Positions 24,770 through 32,610 are shown, counted from the stretch's first letter. The stretch is DNA of 41,882 bases from Chloroflexota bacterium (GCA_021323915.1 JAJPKB010000437.1:1-41882), one strand, 5' to 3'. Translations and numbers: made by a program. The notes: a model not told the origin generated them from the letters alone.

Positions 24770-24828
24770 TGACAGACTGAACGTAGGGGCGTGGCAGATG
24801 GGCAATTTGCCGCTGGCCGGCCGGTCCG

Positions 24829-25090
24829 TCAATGAATGCTGCCCACCTGCTTGGAGATCCCCCTCTTCAAGAGCGGGGGGCGTTCGTCGAGGTCGACTCG
24901 CCGGCCGGCCAGCGGCACCTGACCCGCTGGCGGCGCCGTTCCAAATCGAGCCCGGATTCCAGCCAATCTACCACCCAGCGCCACGCCTTGGCCAGGACAA
25001 CGCCTACGTCTTCCAGACCCGCCTTGCTTGGCATGAGCGACCGCGAAGTCGCCGAGCTGATCGAGAGCAAGGTCGCGTATGCGAGCGCGG
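24829..25090 (+). pseudogene. CaiB/BaiF CoA-transferase C-terminal relic with frameshifts
   Basis: The last about 85 residues of a class III (CaiB/BaiF) CoA-transferase can be followed through two frames. Frame 1 from 24832 gives MNAAHLLGDPPLQERGAF and then VEVDSPAGQRHL. Frame 3 then gives APFQIEPGFQPIYHP and PRLGQDNAYVFQ. Frame 1 resumes with LLGMSDREVAELIESKVAY. These blocks appear in the order expected for the family. Two compensating shifts and loss of the 5' part make it a pseudogene. It follows the crotonase relic, suggesting the remains of one CoA-metabolism cluster. Confidence 0.7.
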
Positions 25091-25095
25091 TGCCC

Positions 25096-25350
25096 TTACG
25101 GTTTGCCACCGCGCCCGGTCGCGGCAAATTGCTGGTTGAACCAGTCCTGGAGCTGTTCTGGTGTGCTCGGGAATGGCTCCCCCGAGTGCTTCTCCTTCCG
25201 GACGAGCGGGATCATCAGATCAATCAGAGTATCCGAAATCCCATCGACTTTCCCCTTGTGTTGCTGTAGGACATGCTCCAACTGCGACCAGGATTTCGGG
25301 TTGGTATCGTAAAACAGCTCTCGGGCGTCATCAATCGGTACGTGCGCCAT
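25096..25350 (-). CDS. Small hypothetical protein
   Basis: An 84-residue soluble protein of unknown family. It has helical segments (IDDARELFYDTNPKSWSQLEHVLQQHKG, ISDTLIDLMIPLVRKEKH) and an acidic/aromatic C-terminal part (TPEQLQDWFNQQF). ATG 25350 follows AGGAGG at a 4-5 base spacing, which is strong evidence that it is translated. It stands alone and is antisense to the end of the CoA-transferase relic. No function can be assigned. Confidence 0.55.
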   Translation of the reverse strand: MAHVPIDDARELFYDTNPKSWSQLEHVLQQHKGKVDGISDTLIDLMIPLVRKEKHSGEPFPSTPEQLQDWFNQQFAATGRGGKP

Positions 25351-25700
25351 GTTGCCTCCTAGCATGAACGGATATGAAAGAATGCCTCTCCCCGATCTCT
25401 GAGCACGATTGGTTCCCGCGGCGCGCAAGGTAGACGGGCAAGAGGCCATCCGTTGCGATTTCGATTCTTTGTCGAGTGAAGATCTGGAAGGCGGAAGACT
25501 TTGAGCGACTCGATCGCCCGGGCAGGCGACGTCGCTGATTTTCGGCTCGCCGAGCGCGGAATTCTGAATCTACCGCTTGGCAGATGTGGCCCGGTCTATG
25601 AGACTCCCACCTCGAAGCCACCAGCGGTTTGTCGTCTCGCCCTCCGACGCGGCGCGTTCCTCTGGGCTTGAAAGATTCTTTGCTCGTCGCTGGAACTGAA
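25351..25700. other. Intergenic stretch without a recognisable gene
   Basis: About 350 bp between the small hypothetical gene and the restriction endonuclease gene. Reading frames here do not look like protein on either strand. I see no clear repeat, promoter or RNA. It must hold the endonuclease promoter unless the gene is read from far upstream. Confidence 0.4.
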
Positions 25701-26405
25701 GTGTCTGACACACCTCACAAGATCACCGTCGTTCCCTACAATCCATTGACGTCGCACCATCTTGGCGAGAGCGTCCGACGGGCGCTGCTTGAGCAGTCTT
25801 GCTACCCGCTGGGCGAGATCCCTTCGTTTGATGGCGCCGGCGTTTATGCCATCTACTGCCACGGCGGATCGCCCTACTATACGCCAATCGCCGAGCAAAA
25901 CCACGATGGCTGCAAGGCTCCCATTTATGTTGGTAAAGCGGTCCCTCCGGGATCACGAAAAGGGATCGACGTCGGCAGTGCTAGTCGGACGCTCTACCGT
26001 CGCTTGAGGGAGCACGCCGACTCCATCCGGGCAGTGTCGAACCCCGGTACGCCTGGGCACCTCGACATCGCAGATTTCCGGTGCCGTTTCCTTGTTGTCG
26101 AGGAGGTCTGGATTCCTCTCATCGAGTCGCTATCGATCACCAGCTTCAAGCCACTGTGGAATGGCTGTATTGACGGCTTCGGACACCACAACCAAGGCGC
26201 GGCGAGGCGTGGACAGCAAAGGCCGTTCTGGGATACGCTTCACCCCGGACGGGCCTGGGCTAAAATGGTCAGGCCCAATCGCTTGTCGGTTGATCAGATC
26301 GCTAAACGGTTGCAAGAGTACTACGTCGATCCGGCGGCACGGCCGAAGCGTGGCGCTCGACGAGAGCCAGACGAGAGAGACGTCGATTCGGATGCGGGCA
26401 ACTGA
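25701..26405 (+). CDS. Eco29kI-like GIY-YIG restriction endonuclease
   Basis: A 234-residue type II endonuclease of the Eco29kI family, whose members cut CCGCGG. The GIY and YIG elements are GVYAIY (Y49) and IYVGKA (Y76). The helix RLREH gives R101 and H105, the metal-binding glutamate is E142 in LIESLSITSF, and N154 ends PLWN. This set and its spacing are those of the family, including the C-terminal GFGHHNQGAARRGQQRPFWDTLHPGR signature. I chose GTG 25701 because upstream codons add residues not typical of the family. It is convergent with the methyltransferase gene, 11 bp away, forming a restriction-modification pair. The actual site cleaved here is an inference. Confidence 0.88.
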   Translation: MSDTPHKITVVPYNPLTSHHLGESVRRALLEQSCYPLGEIPSFDGAGVYAIYCHGGSPYYTPIAEQNHDGCKAPIYVGKAVPPGSRKGIDVGSASRTLYRRLREHADSIRAVSNPGTPGHLDIADFRCRFLVVEEVWIPLIESLSITSFKPLWNGCIDGFGHHNQGAARRGQQRPFWDTLHPGRAWAKMVRPNRLSVDQIAKRLQEYYVDPAARPKRGARREPDERDVDSDAGN

Positions 26406-26416
26406 GCGCTCTGCGC

Positions 26417-27862
26417 TCAAGCGGACGGCTTTTGGACGATCACGGCTGCCTCGTACAGCTCGACCGGCCTGAAAGACTTCTCACGAAGACCCGTCCCGAT
26501 GATCGACGACCCAACACGCTGGCAACGCACGACCTCCCGATGCCCGACCAACCCGAGGGATTCGCTAATCTTCACGAGCTCCTCATCGACCTTGAACTCG
26601 ATGCCCTGCAAGATGTTATTCCCTACCACAATCACTCCTGTACCGCCCGGACGCAGCAGGCGCTTCAGTTCGCGAAGGAAACGGTAGCCGTCGTTGAAGT
26701 AGGTAGCCGCGTAATTCGCCCAGCCGGCCCCACCATAGATACCCTTGTGCCGATTCAGGCCCCGCAATTCGGCAATCCGCTTGGAGAGACTGGGCATGTC
26801 AAAGTCCAGATCGATCGCCGCCGACTCGCGCACGGTCTGCCAAAACTTGCCGAAGTTTTCCTCTTCGTAGTGCGCGAGATCGCGCGACGACGAAACGAAG
26901 CCAAGCCAGAAGAGGTGGGGACGGGTATTGCGGACGTAATGATAGTTATTCAGGTAAGGGGGTGAGGTCACGACCAGGTCGACGCTACCGTCGCCAAGCC
27001 GACTGGCTCCTTCGAAGAAGCTTCCGAGGTGGAGCGAGAATTCTGGCAGCCTGGCCAACCGGCGAAGCTCCCGGGCGTAGCCGGAGATGTCATCGGCCAT
27101 GTGCACCAACTTGGTCCGAATCGTCTCAACGACCGGTGCGTTCTCCTGGAGCGGCTTGCCTGCGCCGGGACGGGTCGAGAGCGAGGGCTCGTAGGTGTAG
27201 TTCGAGAAAGAAACCATTGTCGTCGCGAACGCCAGGCGAAAGAGATCGGCGACCGGAGCTTCTTCAATCGCATCAATGTAGTCGAGACAGAGTAAAACTT
27301 TCCGTTCGACTTTCGGCGAGAAGAACGGCACCCGCGACCGGAAGCCGGTTGGCACCGTTCTCCGCGGCGTCGGAGCAGCATCGACACCGGCGATGTCAAT
27401 GGCTGCCTCGATAGGGCGAAGGGCCGTCCCAAACTCCTGAATCCGCATACGGAGTAGGTTAACATCGACCCAGGCAGCTTCCAGCTCGGCCTTTGCGGCA
27501 AGGTAGGGAAACGGATTGATCTCGAACCCGACACAGTCAACTCCGCGTCGCTGGGCCTCAATTAGAGTCGTCCCAACGCCGGCAAATGGATCCAGAACGA
27601 CAGCCCCATTCCGGCCTGGCCCCTCTGGTACGAAGCGATCGATAGCGTCACCAGCGAATTGCCAGGAAAAACCAGCGATCCAGTTAACCCAGCGGTGAAT
27701 ACGGTGTGTCTTGTTGGTAGCAAAGGCCGGATTGGACAGAATAGCGGTTCCGTACGTTCCATCGGCTTCGGCTATCTCGCCGGCCTCAGCATCGTCCTGA
27801 AGCTCAAAATCATTGTCGTCGATCAAGGTCTGCAAGGTCTCATACGCCCGATGTCGTGTCAA
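26417..27862 (-). CDS. DNA amino-methyltransferase (N4-cytosine or N6-adenine), restriction partner
   Basis: A 481-residue SAM-dependent DNA methyltransferase. Motif I is DPFAGVGTT at 91-99 followed by VGFEINPF, and the catalytic motif IV is TSPPY at 299-303. The long stretch between them may hold the target-recognition domain, which gives an alpha-like motif order. TSPPY is typical of N4-cytosine (and some N6-adenine) enzymes, not of C5-cytosine ones. The TTG at 27862 is taken as start because AGGAGA lies seven bases upstream and no ATG fits. It should protect the host DNA from the facing Eco29kI-like nuclease. The known Eco29kI system uses a C5 methylase, so this pairing is unusual. Confidence 0.88.
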   Translation of the reverse strand: MTRHRAYETLQTLIDDNDFELQDDAEAGEIAEADGTYGTAILSNPAFATNKTHRIHRWVNWIAGFSWQFAGDAIDRFVPEGPGRNGAVVLDPFAGVGTTLIEAQRRGVDCVGFEINPFPYLAAKAELEAAWVDVNLLRMRIQEFGTALRPIEAAIDIAGVDAAPTPRRTVPTGFRSRVPFFSPKVERKVLLCLDYIDAIEEAPVADLFRLAFATTMVSFSNYTYEPSLSTRPGAGKPLQENAPVVETIRTKLVHMADDISGYARELRRLARLPEFSLHLGSFFEGASRLGDGSVDLVVTSPPYLNNYHYVRNTRPHLFWLGFVSSSRDLAHYEEENFGKFWQTVRESAAIDLDFDMPSLSKRIAELRGLNRHKGIYGGAGWANYAATYFNDGYRFLRELKRLLRPGGTGVIVVGNNILQGIEFKVDEELVKISESLGLVGHREVVRCQRVGSSIIGTGLREKSFRPVELYEAAVIVQKPSA

Positions 27863-28087
27863 CGACTTCTCTCCTGACTATAGTCCGGCCGACCTCACGG
27901 GCGGCAGTCGCTTCACTCGGCCACCGGGTTCTGCCCGATTCGATCCTAGCTCATCGTGGATCGACCCAGCAATCCTTCACGGGTTAGAGATGCATTAGCC
28001 CTCTACCCTTCACACGACCGCGCCTCCGGGTTGGAGAAGGAACATATGTTCAACACACCGATAACATACCAATCGCAGGCAGCCATG

Positions 28088-28684
28088 TCAAGCGCAAACC
28101 CGGCTCCTGAAGCCGGTCGCGATTGACCGGCCTCCCCCGGCAGTCGATACCGATCCCGACAAGCAGGGTGCTCCACCGGTCATGCCCATCATCAGGCGGG
28201 GACCAGTGATCGCGACGGCGTCATTGCCGTTGTTGATGACGTACACTATGACCCGATCGCCCGGACTGAAGGCGCTCAGCGCTCCCTGATGCGGTCGGCT
28301 CACCACCCAGGTGTTCGACGTAATGTTGAATGTCCGAGTTTGGGTCGATCCGTTAGGCGTGATCGTGAGCGAGCTGGCACTGATCGTCGAGACCTTGCCC
28401 GGAATCGAGTTCAGATAGACGTTCTGTCCCTGGGGATTCACGAAGCCGGTCTGGGTCCCCAGATAATGATCGAACCGTTGAGTTGACGTCATCCCTTGCA
28501 GAAAGGCGAGCTCGGGGGGCAACGGGTGCATGGGCGCTTGGGCTGCCGCCTGCCCGGGAGTCGATGGCTGCTGGGCCACCGCGGCCTGGGCCGTTCGGGT
28601 CAGAGCAAAGCCACCGGCCGCGCCGATCGTCGCCAGCACAAGCATCACGAGCACGGCGATCAACGGAAATAAACGACGAGTCAT
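28088..28684 (-). CDS. Exported or membrane-anchored protein, DUF5666-like
   Basis: A 198-residue protein with an N-terminal hydrophobic segment (LFPLIAVLVMLVLATIGAAG) followed by an Ala/Gln/Pro-rich linker, so it is exported or anchored. The mature part has a beta-rich unit (KVSTISASSLTI, TRTFNITSNTWVV, FSPGDRVIVYVIN) like the DUF5666 family, small beta-barrel domains of unknown role. The C-terminus is Gly/Ser-rich with two cysteines. ATG 28684 follows GGGAGGTTTCCA. It stands alone. Confidence 0.7.
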   Translation of the reverse strand: MTRRLFPLIAVLVMLVLATIGAAGGFALTRTAQAAVAQQPSTPGQAAAQAPMHPLPPELAFLQGMTSTQRFDHYLGTQTGFVNPQGQNVYLNSIPGKVSTISASSLTITPNGSTQTRTFNITSNTWVVSRPHQGALSAFSPGDRVIVYVINNGNDAVAITGPRLMMGMTGGAPCLSGSVSTAGGGRSIATGFRSRVCA

Positions 28685-28861
28685 TGGAAACCTCCCGCTA
28701 GGGTTGAATCTAGCCTTCAAGCTTTAGATGTACACGGCGCGTCTCATCCGATAGGTGAGGGGCGGATTCAGCATATCTGGTGCCATCGGAAGATGAATTT
28801 TCGCAAAGGCGACCATTTTGTAGGCCAAACCTGCGCCTTCGGCGCTCGTTTCCTGTGGTAT

Positions 28862-28891
28862 TTGACATGGAGGGATCTGCGTAACTATACT
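28862..28891 (+). promoter_or_regulatory. Strong sigma-70 promoter of the initiator module
   Basis: Perfect TTGACA (28862-28867) and TATACT (28886-28891) with an 18-bp spacer. It would start transcription near 28898, just before the wHTH gene. It is one of the best promoter matches in the window. Confidence 0.65.
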
Positions 28892-28913
28892 TCGGCCGCC
28901 GATGAGGCAGCCG

Positions 28914-29468
28914 ATGGAACAGTCACGTTCCCTGGTCACGACCCGTCAGGCAAGAAGAAGGAGGCATACTATCGACGCGATCGTCCTCCCCCGCTGCTTC
29001 GTCGATTCCCCGTTATTCCGGGAGTGGTCCGGCGATAGCCAGAAGCTCTATTTCTGGCTGCGGGCTCGGATCGGGCGCGCGGATCCGCTTGCCCCGGAAA
29101 CCTATCGCCAGCTTCTCGCCGACAATTATTTGGCCACCTTCGCGAGCGCCGAGCTGCTGATGGAGCAGGCTGTCGACTGCTCACGTAATACACTCACCAA
29201 GCTGATCCGCGAGCTGGCCGAGCGACGAGTCGCCCAGGTGCCAGCGACCCGGCCGGGCTATGTCTTTATTCTCGGTGAGCGCCAGCCCCGGCAAACGCGC
29301 TGGCTGAGCGAATCGATCACCTGTGACGTCTATTATCTCGACCAGCTCGTCGCCAGCAGTGGGACGAGCGAGCCGACAGACCGCCAGGGGTTAGCGGTCA
29401 GGGGGCAGGAATCCACAGAGGAAGGGCACGGAGACCACGTTCCCGGCCCCCCGACTCCTGCCCCCTGA
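28914..29468 (+). CDS. Winged-helix DNA-binding protein of the initiator module
   Basis: A 184-residue protein with a winged-helix fold at about 45-120 (LYFWLRARIG, LLMEQAVDCSRNTLTKLIRELAERRVAQV, PGYVFILGERQ). The C-terminus is low-complexity. It resembles the N-terminal part of replication-initiator proteins and has the same style as the 543-residue protein downstream. The ATG at 28914 (with GAGG six bases before) is in reach of the promoter at 28862. A much better ribosome site, AGAAGGAGG at 28955-28963, lies inside this frame and is followed at ideal spacing by ATC (28971), not ATG. A start at 28971 would fit the protein better, so the true start is open. No family is certain. Confidence 0.6.
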   Translation: MEQSRSLVTTRQARRRRHTIDAIVLPRCFVDSPLFREWSGDSQKLYFWLRARIGRADPLAPETYRQLLADNYLATFASAELLMEQAVDCSRNTLTKLIRELAERRVAQVPATRPGYVFILGERQPRQTRWLSESITCDVYYLDQLVASSGTSEPTDRQGLAVRGQESTEEGHGDHVPGPPTPAP

Positions 29469-29642
29469 CCGGTGTACCAGCATACGCCCATCACAAATTT
29501 TACTGCGAATGCTACCAGGCCAAAGCTGGCAGATTTCATCGCAATAATTACGAAATAACCCATGGTGGGCAAATGCTCTAGACATGATCGGCGCCAAAGT
29601 GCTATTATCGCAAAAAGCGAGATGTTTCACGGGAGGTGAGGC
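29469..29642. promoter_or_regulatory. AT-rich leader with candidate promoter
   Basis: This 174-bp gap is noticeably more AT-rich than its surroundings. A promoter TAGACA (29579-29584) and TATTAT (29603-29608), 18 bp apart, precedes the initiator-like gene. The ribosome site GGGAGGTGAGGC touches its ATG. A short dyad CCAG-N7-CTGG lies near 29513-29527. Confidence 0.45.
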
Positions 29643-31274
29643 ATGGGCGAGCCGTCGGCCGTCGGACCGGAGCATGGTGGTCCGGCCGACAACGCATCCG
29701 CGCAAGCGCGACTGGACGCACTGATCGCGCGTCTCGCTGGCGAGCATCTCGAGGTCCTCCCGTTCTATCATGATCTGCGCAACCAGATCGTTCGACCACT
29801 AAACTTACACGTCGAGACGCGCTACTTCTTCCGGCGCTGGAAGCCGATTCTCGGGCCGGTTCTGACCCTGCTCATCATGGAGCTGCGCGATCGCTGCTAC
29901 TACAACCCCCGGACCGGCGAGCGACGCGATTACTGCTGGCCCTCCCAGGAGGAGCTCGCCCGGGCGATCGGCGTCTCCACCCGCACGGTCATTCGTGCCC
30001 TCCAGGATCCCCGTGCCCAAAAGTTCATCCGGATCCAGCACCGCTACCGCTACGATCCGGTGCTCGGAAAGAAGGTCCGCACCTCCAGCGCCTATGTCGT
30101 GGCAATGGACGACCCGCTATTGCCCGAGGATGAGCCCAAGCTCACCCGCCTGGTCGCCGAGCAGATTCTGGCCCGCGAGACCACCGAGCGCCACCAGCTC
30201 CAGATCGCGAGCCCCCCCGATCTAGCTGACGCGTTGGCAGCTAGATCGAACAAGGGGAACCTCGCTGACCTTACTGACAATCTGACACCAAGCGGCGGGA
30301 CCGACCAGACTGACAATTTGTCAGACATAAATATAACTGACAACATGTCAGAAGAAGAGATCCTTTCCGGTCATGACTCTTACCAGAAGGAGAGTCTCCC
30401 GAAGTGTCGATCAACGGTTGGACGTCAGAAGCCCCCTCTATCCCCCTCTCCCCCCCAGGGAGAGAAGATTCGGCGTGATTCCCCTCCCTCGGCAGGGGAG
30501 AGGACCGGAGAGAGGGCGGCTCCGCTCGTCCCCGAGCCGGTCGTTCGGGCCTATCAGGAGGCCAACGGCCGGACGGCGACGCCACTGGAGCTCCGCCGGC
30601 TTGCGGAGTTGATCGAGCGCTTCGAGCCGGCGGCTTGCCAGGCTCAGCCGCCGGGTAGCGGCGCTGCCTGGGTTCTCGCCGCGATCATCGAGGCGGTTGA
30701 CAGCGGTAGCAGCTTCGTCGCTCCTCGCCGCATCGCCACGATCTGCGAGCGCTGGCAACGCAGGAGCCAGGGGGCACAAGGAATGGGAGGGCGGGGGTCT
30801 TGCCCCCCAGGAATCGAAGCGAAGGCGGGGGCCTCGCCCATCCTCCTGGAGGGTCTCGACGATCCCGTGTCATACTCTGACGTGTCCCAGGATCCGACTC
30901 CGGTAGAGACGGAGACGGGACGATGGCCGGTCTCTCCCCGGCTCCCGACTCCTTCATCTCCCCCGTCTCCCCTGTTTCTCGTCGACGCTGCCCGGCCGCT
31001 AACCAATCGTCAGCTTTGGCGGCTTGTCGTCGACGAGTTGACTCGGCAGATCGCCAATGCGCAAGATCGTTCCTGGCTGAGCCAGGCCGCTTTGATCGGC
31101 GAGAAGGACGACGTGCTGGTGATCGGCGCGCCCAGTCGCTTCACTCGAGATCTTCTGGAACGCCGCTTCGCCGAGCCAATCGCTCGGGCGATCGCTACCG
31201 CCCTCGGTACAGCACGGCCAATTGCCTTCGTGGTTAGTCACGAATGGCTGAGGCCGGCCGCGCGCGAGGGGTGA
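29643..31274 (+). CDS. Putative replication initiator: winged helix plus DnaA domain I-like C-terminus
   Basis: A 543-residue mosaic protein. At about 75-135 a winged helix is visible (CWPSQEELARAIGVSTRTVIRALQDP). The C-terminal 456-532 (LWRLVVDELTRQI, WLSQAALIGEKDDVLVIGAPSRFTRDLLERRF) resembles domain I of DnaA, which recruits helicase and regulators; this assignment is from pattern only. Between them is a long disordered linker with TDNL/TDNM repeats (210-238) and proline-rich inserts (266-296, 375-445). It has no ATPase module, so it is not DnaA itself. With the small wHTH gene upstream it looks like a phage- or plasmid-type initiation module now in the chromosome. The linker DNA carries iteron-like repeats. 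Some other role, such as transcription factor, is possible. Confidence 0.65.
   Translation: MGEPSAVGPEHGGPADNASAQARLDALIARLAGEHLEVLPFYHDLRNQIVRPLNLHVETRYFFRRWKPILGPVLTLLIMELRDRCYYNPRTGERRDYCWPSQEELARAIGVSTRTVIRALQDPRAQKFIRIQHRYRYDPVLGKKVRTSSAYVVAMDDPLLPEDEPKLTRLVAEQILARETTERHQLQIASPPDLADALAARSNKGNLADLTDNLTPSGGTDQTDNLSDINITDNMSEEEILSGHDSYQKESLPKCRSTVGRQKPPLSPSPPQGEKIRRDSPPSAGERTGERAAPLVPEPVVRAYQEANGRTATPLELRRLAELIERFEPAACQAQPPGSGAAWVLAAIIEAVDSGSSFVAPRRIATICERWQRRSQGAQGMGGRGSCPPGIEAKAGASPILLEGLDDPVSYSDVSQDPTPVETETGRWPVSPRLPTPSSPPSPLFLVDAARPLTNRQLWRLVVDELTRQIANAQDRSWLSQAALIGEKDDVLVIGAPSRFTRDLLERRFAEPIARAIATALGTARPIAFVVSHEWLRPAAREG
30218..30351. repeat. Iteron-like repeats and inverted repeat inside the initiator gene
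   Basis: A perfect inverted repeat with 11-bp arms (CGATCTAGCTG, 30218-30228; CAGCTAGATCG, 30238-30248) is followed by three 15-nt related repeats beginning CTGACAA at 30274, 30310 and 30337. The second is itself a dyad (CTGACAA-T-TTGTCAG), and the third nearly so. The DNA between the last two (ACATAAATATAA) is AT-rich. Such a set is typical of a binding region for an initiator. Since it also codes for TDNL/TDNM repeats, protein repetition alone is an alternative explanation for the three repeats but not for the 11-bp inverted repeat. Confidence 0.6.
30445..30503. repeat. GC-rich palindromic insert within the coding linker
   Basis: CCTCTCCCC (30445-30453) and GGGGAGAGG (30495-30503) are perfect 9-bp arms. 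The element encodes a Pro/Ser/Gly-rich linker in frame. The CCCTCTCC-type arms resemble the hairpin after sdhB (1217-1243). Confidence 0.45.
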
Positions 31275-31284
31275 TGGGAATCCC

Positions 31285-31303
31285 TCCGGGGACACGCCCC
31301 GGA
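31285..31303 (+). terminator. Hairpin after the initiator gene
   Basis: TCCGGGG (31285-31291) and CCCCGGA (31297-31303) form a 7-bp stem with a 5-nt loop, 10 bp after the stop. There is no T-run, so termination is uncertain. Confidence 0.35.
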
Positions 31304-31393
31304 CAAGTTCCCGCCCTAGCTTGACGCGTTCGATCCCAACCTGGGATTCAAACGACGTCTTGCTTTGCAACGAGGCATGAGTCAGGTCCGCCT

Positions 31394-32428
31394 CTACGCA
31401 AGAACGACCTGGCGCACGTCAACGGGTTTGCCCGTGCGCTCGGCTTCGTAGATCGCTTGGATCACCGCCAGCGAGGGTAAGGCGTCCTCGCCTTTGATCA
31501 CCGGGTCGCGCCGCTCCTGAATCGCACGCACCATGTCCTGGATCTGGAGGAAGTGACCGACGCTGGTCCCGCGGTCCGCACCGGGTATTGCCAGCTCGGC
31601 GGCGGCGGGCTCGCCCTGGGTGACCCCGTCGACCTCCCACTGGGTGATCTTGTAATCCTCGATGACGATCGTGCCCTTCTCCCCGTTCAGCTCGATCCGA
31701 TCCGGCTGGCGTGGGTAGACCGAGGTCGTGCACTCGATGACGCCCAGTGCGCCGGATTCGTACTCGCACACCGCTATAGTCGTGTCGTCGGCTTCGATGT
31801 TATGGCGCAGGTGCTTGGCGTAGCCCTGCACCCGCTTGATCGGACCGGCGATCCAGGTCATCAGATCGACGCCGTGGACGCCCTGATTGATCAGCGCCGC
31901 TCCCCCCTCTTTGCTCCAGGTGCCCCGCCAGCCAGATTCGTCGTAGTACTCCTGGGTTCGCCAGGACTTGAAGAACATGTCCGCCACGACGAGCTTGCCC
32001 AGCTCGCCGTTGTGCACGGCGGCGTGGGCGCGCCGCGTGCCGAAGACAAAACGACGGTTGAAAATCGTGGCGAGCTTGACGCCGTTCTGTCGGCAGGTGG
32101 CGATCAGCTTGAGCGCACGGTCGATGTTCAGCTCGATTGGCTTCTCGACGATGACGTGCTTGCCGGCCTCGGCGGCAGCGGTCGCTACCTCGAGGTGGAG
32201 CGCCGTGGGCAGGCAAATGTTGACGACCTGGACGTCCGGGCGCTGCATCACCGCGCGGTAGTCAGTCAGCCACTCCGCGCCGTATTTCTCGGCGAGGGGC
32301 TTACCGCGATCCTCGCGCAGATCGCAGATCACCTTGAGCTCGGCCCCTTCGGCCTGAGTGATAAAGCGGGCGTGGGTTGGGCCGACCAGTCCGACCCCGA
32401 TGACCGCGAAGCCAACTGTCTGGGGCAT
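31394..32428 (-). CDS. Gfo/Idh/MocA family oxidoreductase
   Basis: A 344-residue NAD(P)-dependent sugar oxidoreductase. The dinucleotide motif GVGLVG is at 11-16 and the EKP motif at 95-97. The C-terminal domain has GGAALINQGVHGVDLMTWI, where a histidine and aspartate typically bind or act on the sugar. Substrates in the family are inositols, sugars and sugar derivatives; which one applies here cannot be told. ATG 32428 follows GGAGGAAAGATC. It is the last gene of the third importer operon, separated from the MalG-type gene by a palindromic repeat. Confidence 0.92.
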   Translation of the reverse strand: MPQTVGFAVIGVGLVGPTHARFITQAEGAELKVICDLREDRGKPLAEKYGAEWLTDYRAVMQRPDVQVVNICLPTALHLEVATAAAEAGKHVIVEKPIELNIDRALKLIATCRQNGVKLATIFNRRFVFGTRRAHAAVHNGELGKLVVADMFFKSWRTQEYYDESGWRGTWSKEGGAALINQGVHGVDLMTWIAGPIKRVQGYAKHLRHNIEADDTTIAVCEYESGALGVIECTTSVYPRQPDRIELNGEKGTIVIEDYKITQWEVDGVTQGEPAAAELAIPGADRGTSVGHFLQIQDMVRAIQERRDPVIKGEDALPSLAVIQAIYEAERTGKPVDVRQVVLA

Positions 32429-32484
32429 GATCTTTCCTCCTTCTTACGTGCTTACATGGTGCAGCCGCCAAGTCCGTGCGACGT

Positions 32485-32579
32485 GTCATGCTGAGCGCTA
32501 GCGAAGCATCTCCCGTGGCACACACCAGGTGATGCTTCGCGGAGTTTCCCCTTGAGCCAGGCGAAGGGCTCAGCATGAC
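32485..32579. repeat. 95-bp nested palindromic repeat element
   Basis: Perfect 12-bp terminal inverted repeats GTCATGCTGAGC (32485-32496) and GCTCAGCATGAC (32568-32579) enclose a second pair of 10-bp arms, GCGAAGCATC (32501-32510) and GATGCTTCGC (32531-32540). The whole can fold into a cruciform or RNA stem. It looks like a small dispersed, non-autonomous repeat. It sits between two genes read in the same direction and may weaken expression of the downstream oxidoreductase. Confidence 0.7.
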
Positions 32580-32610
32580 CATGCGTGGCACTTTAGGGTG
32601 GATGGACCAG

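Noticed and set aside
29513-29527. The CCAG-N7-CTGG dyad as an origin or operator
   Set aside because: Arms of four bases are expected by chance in this much DNA; I mention it only in passing.
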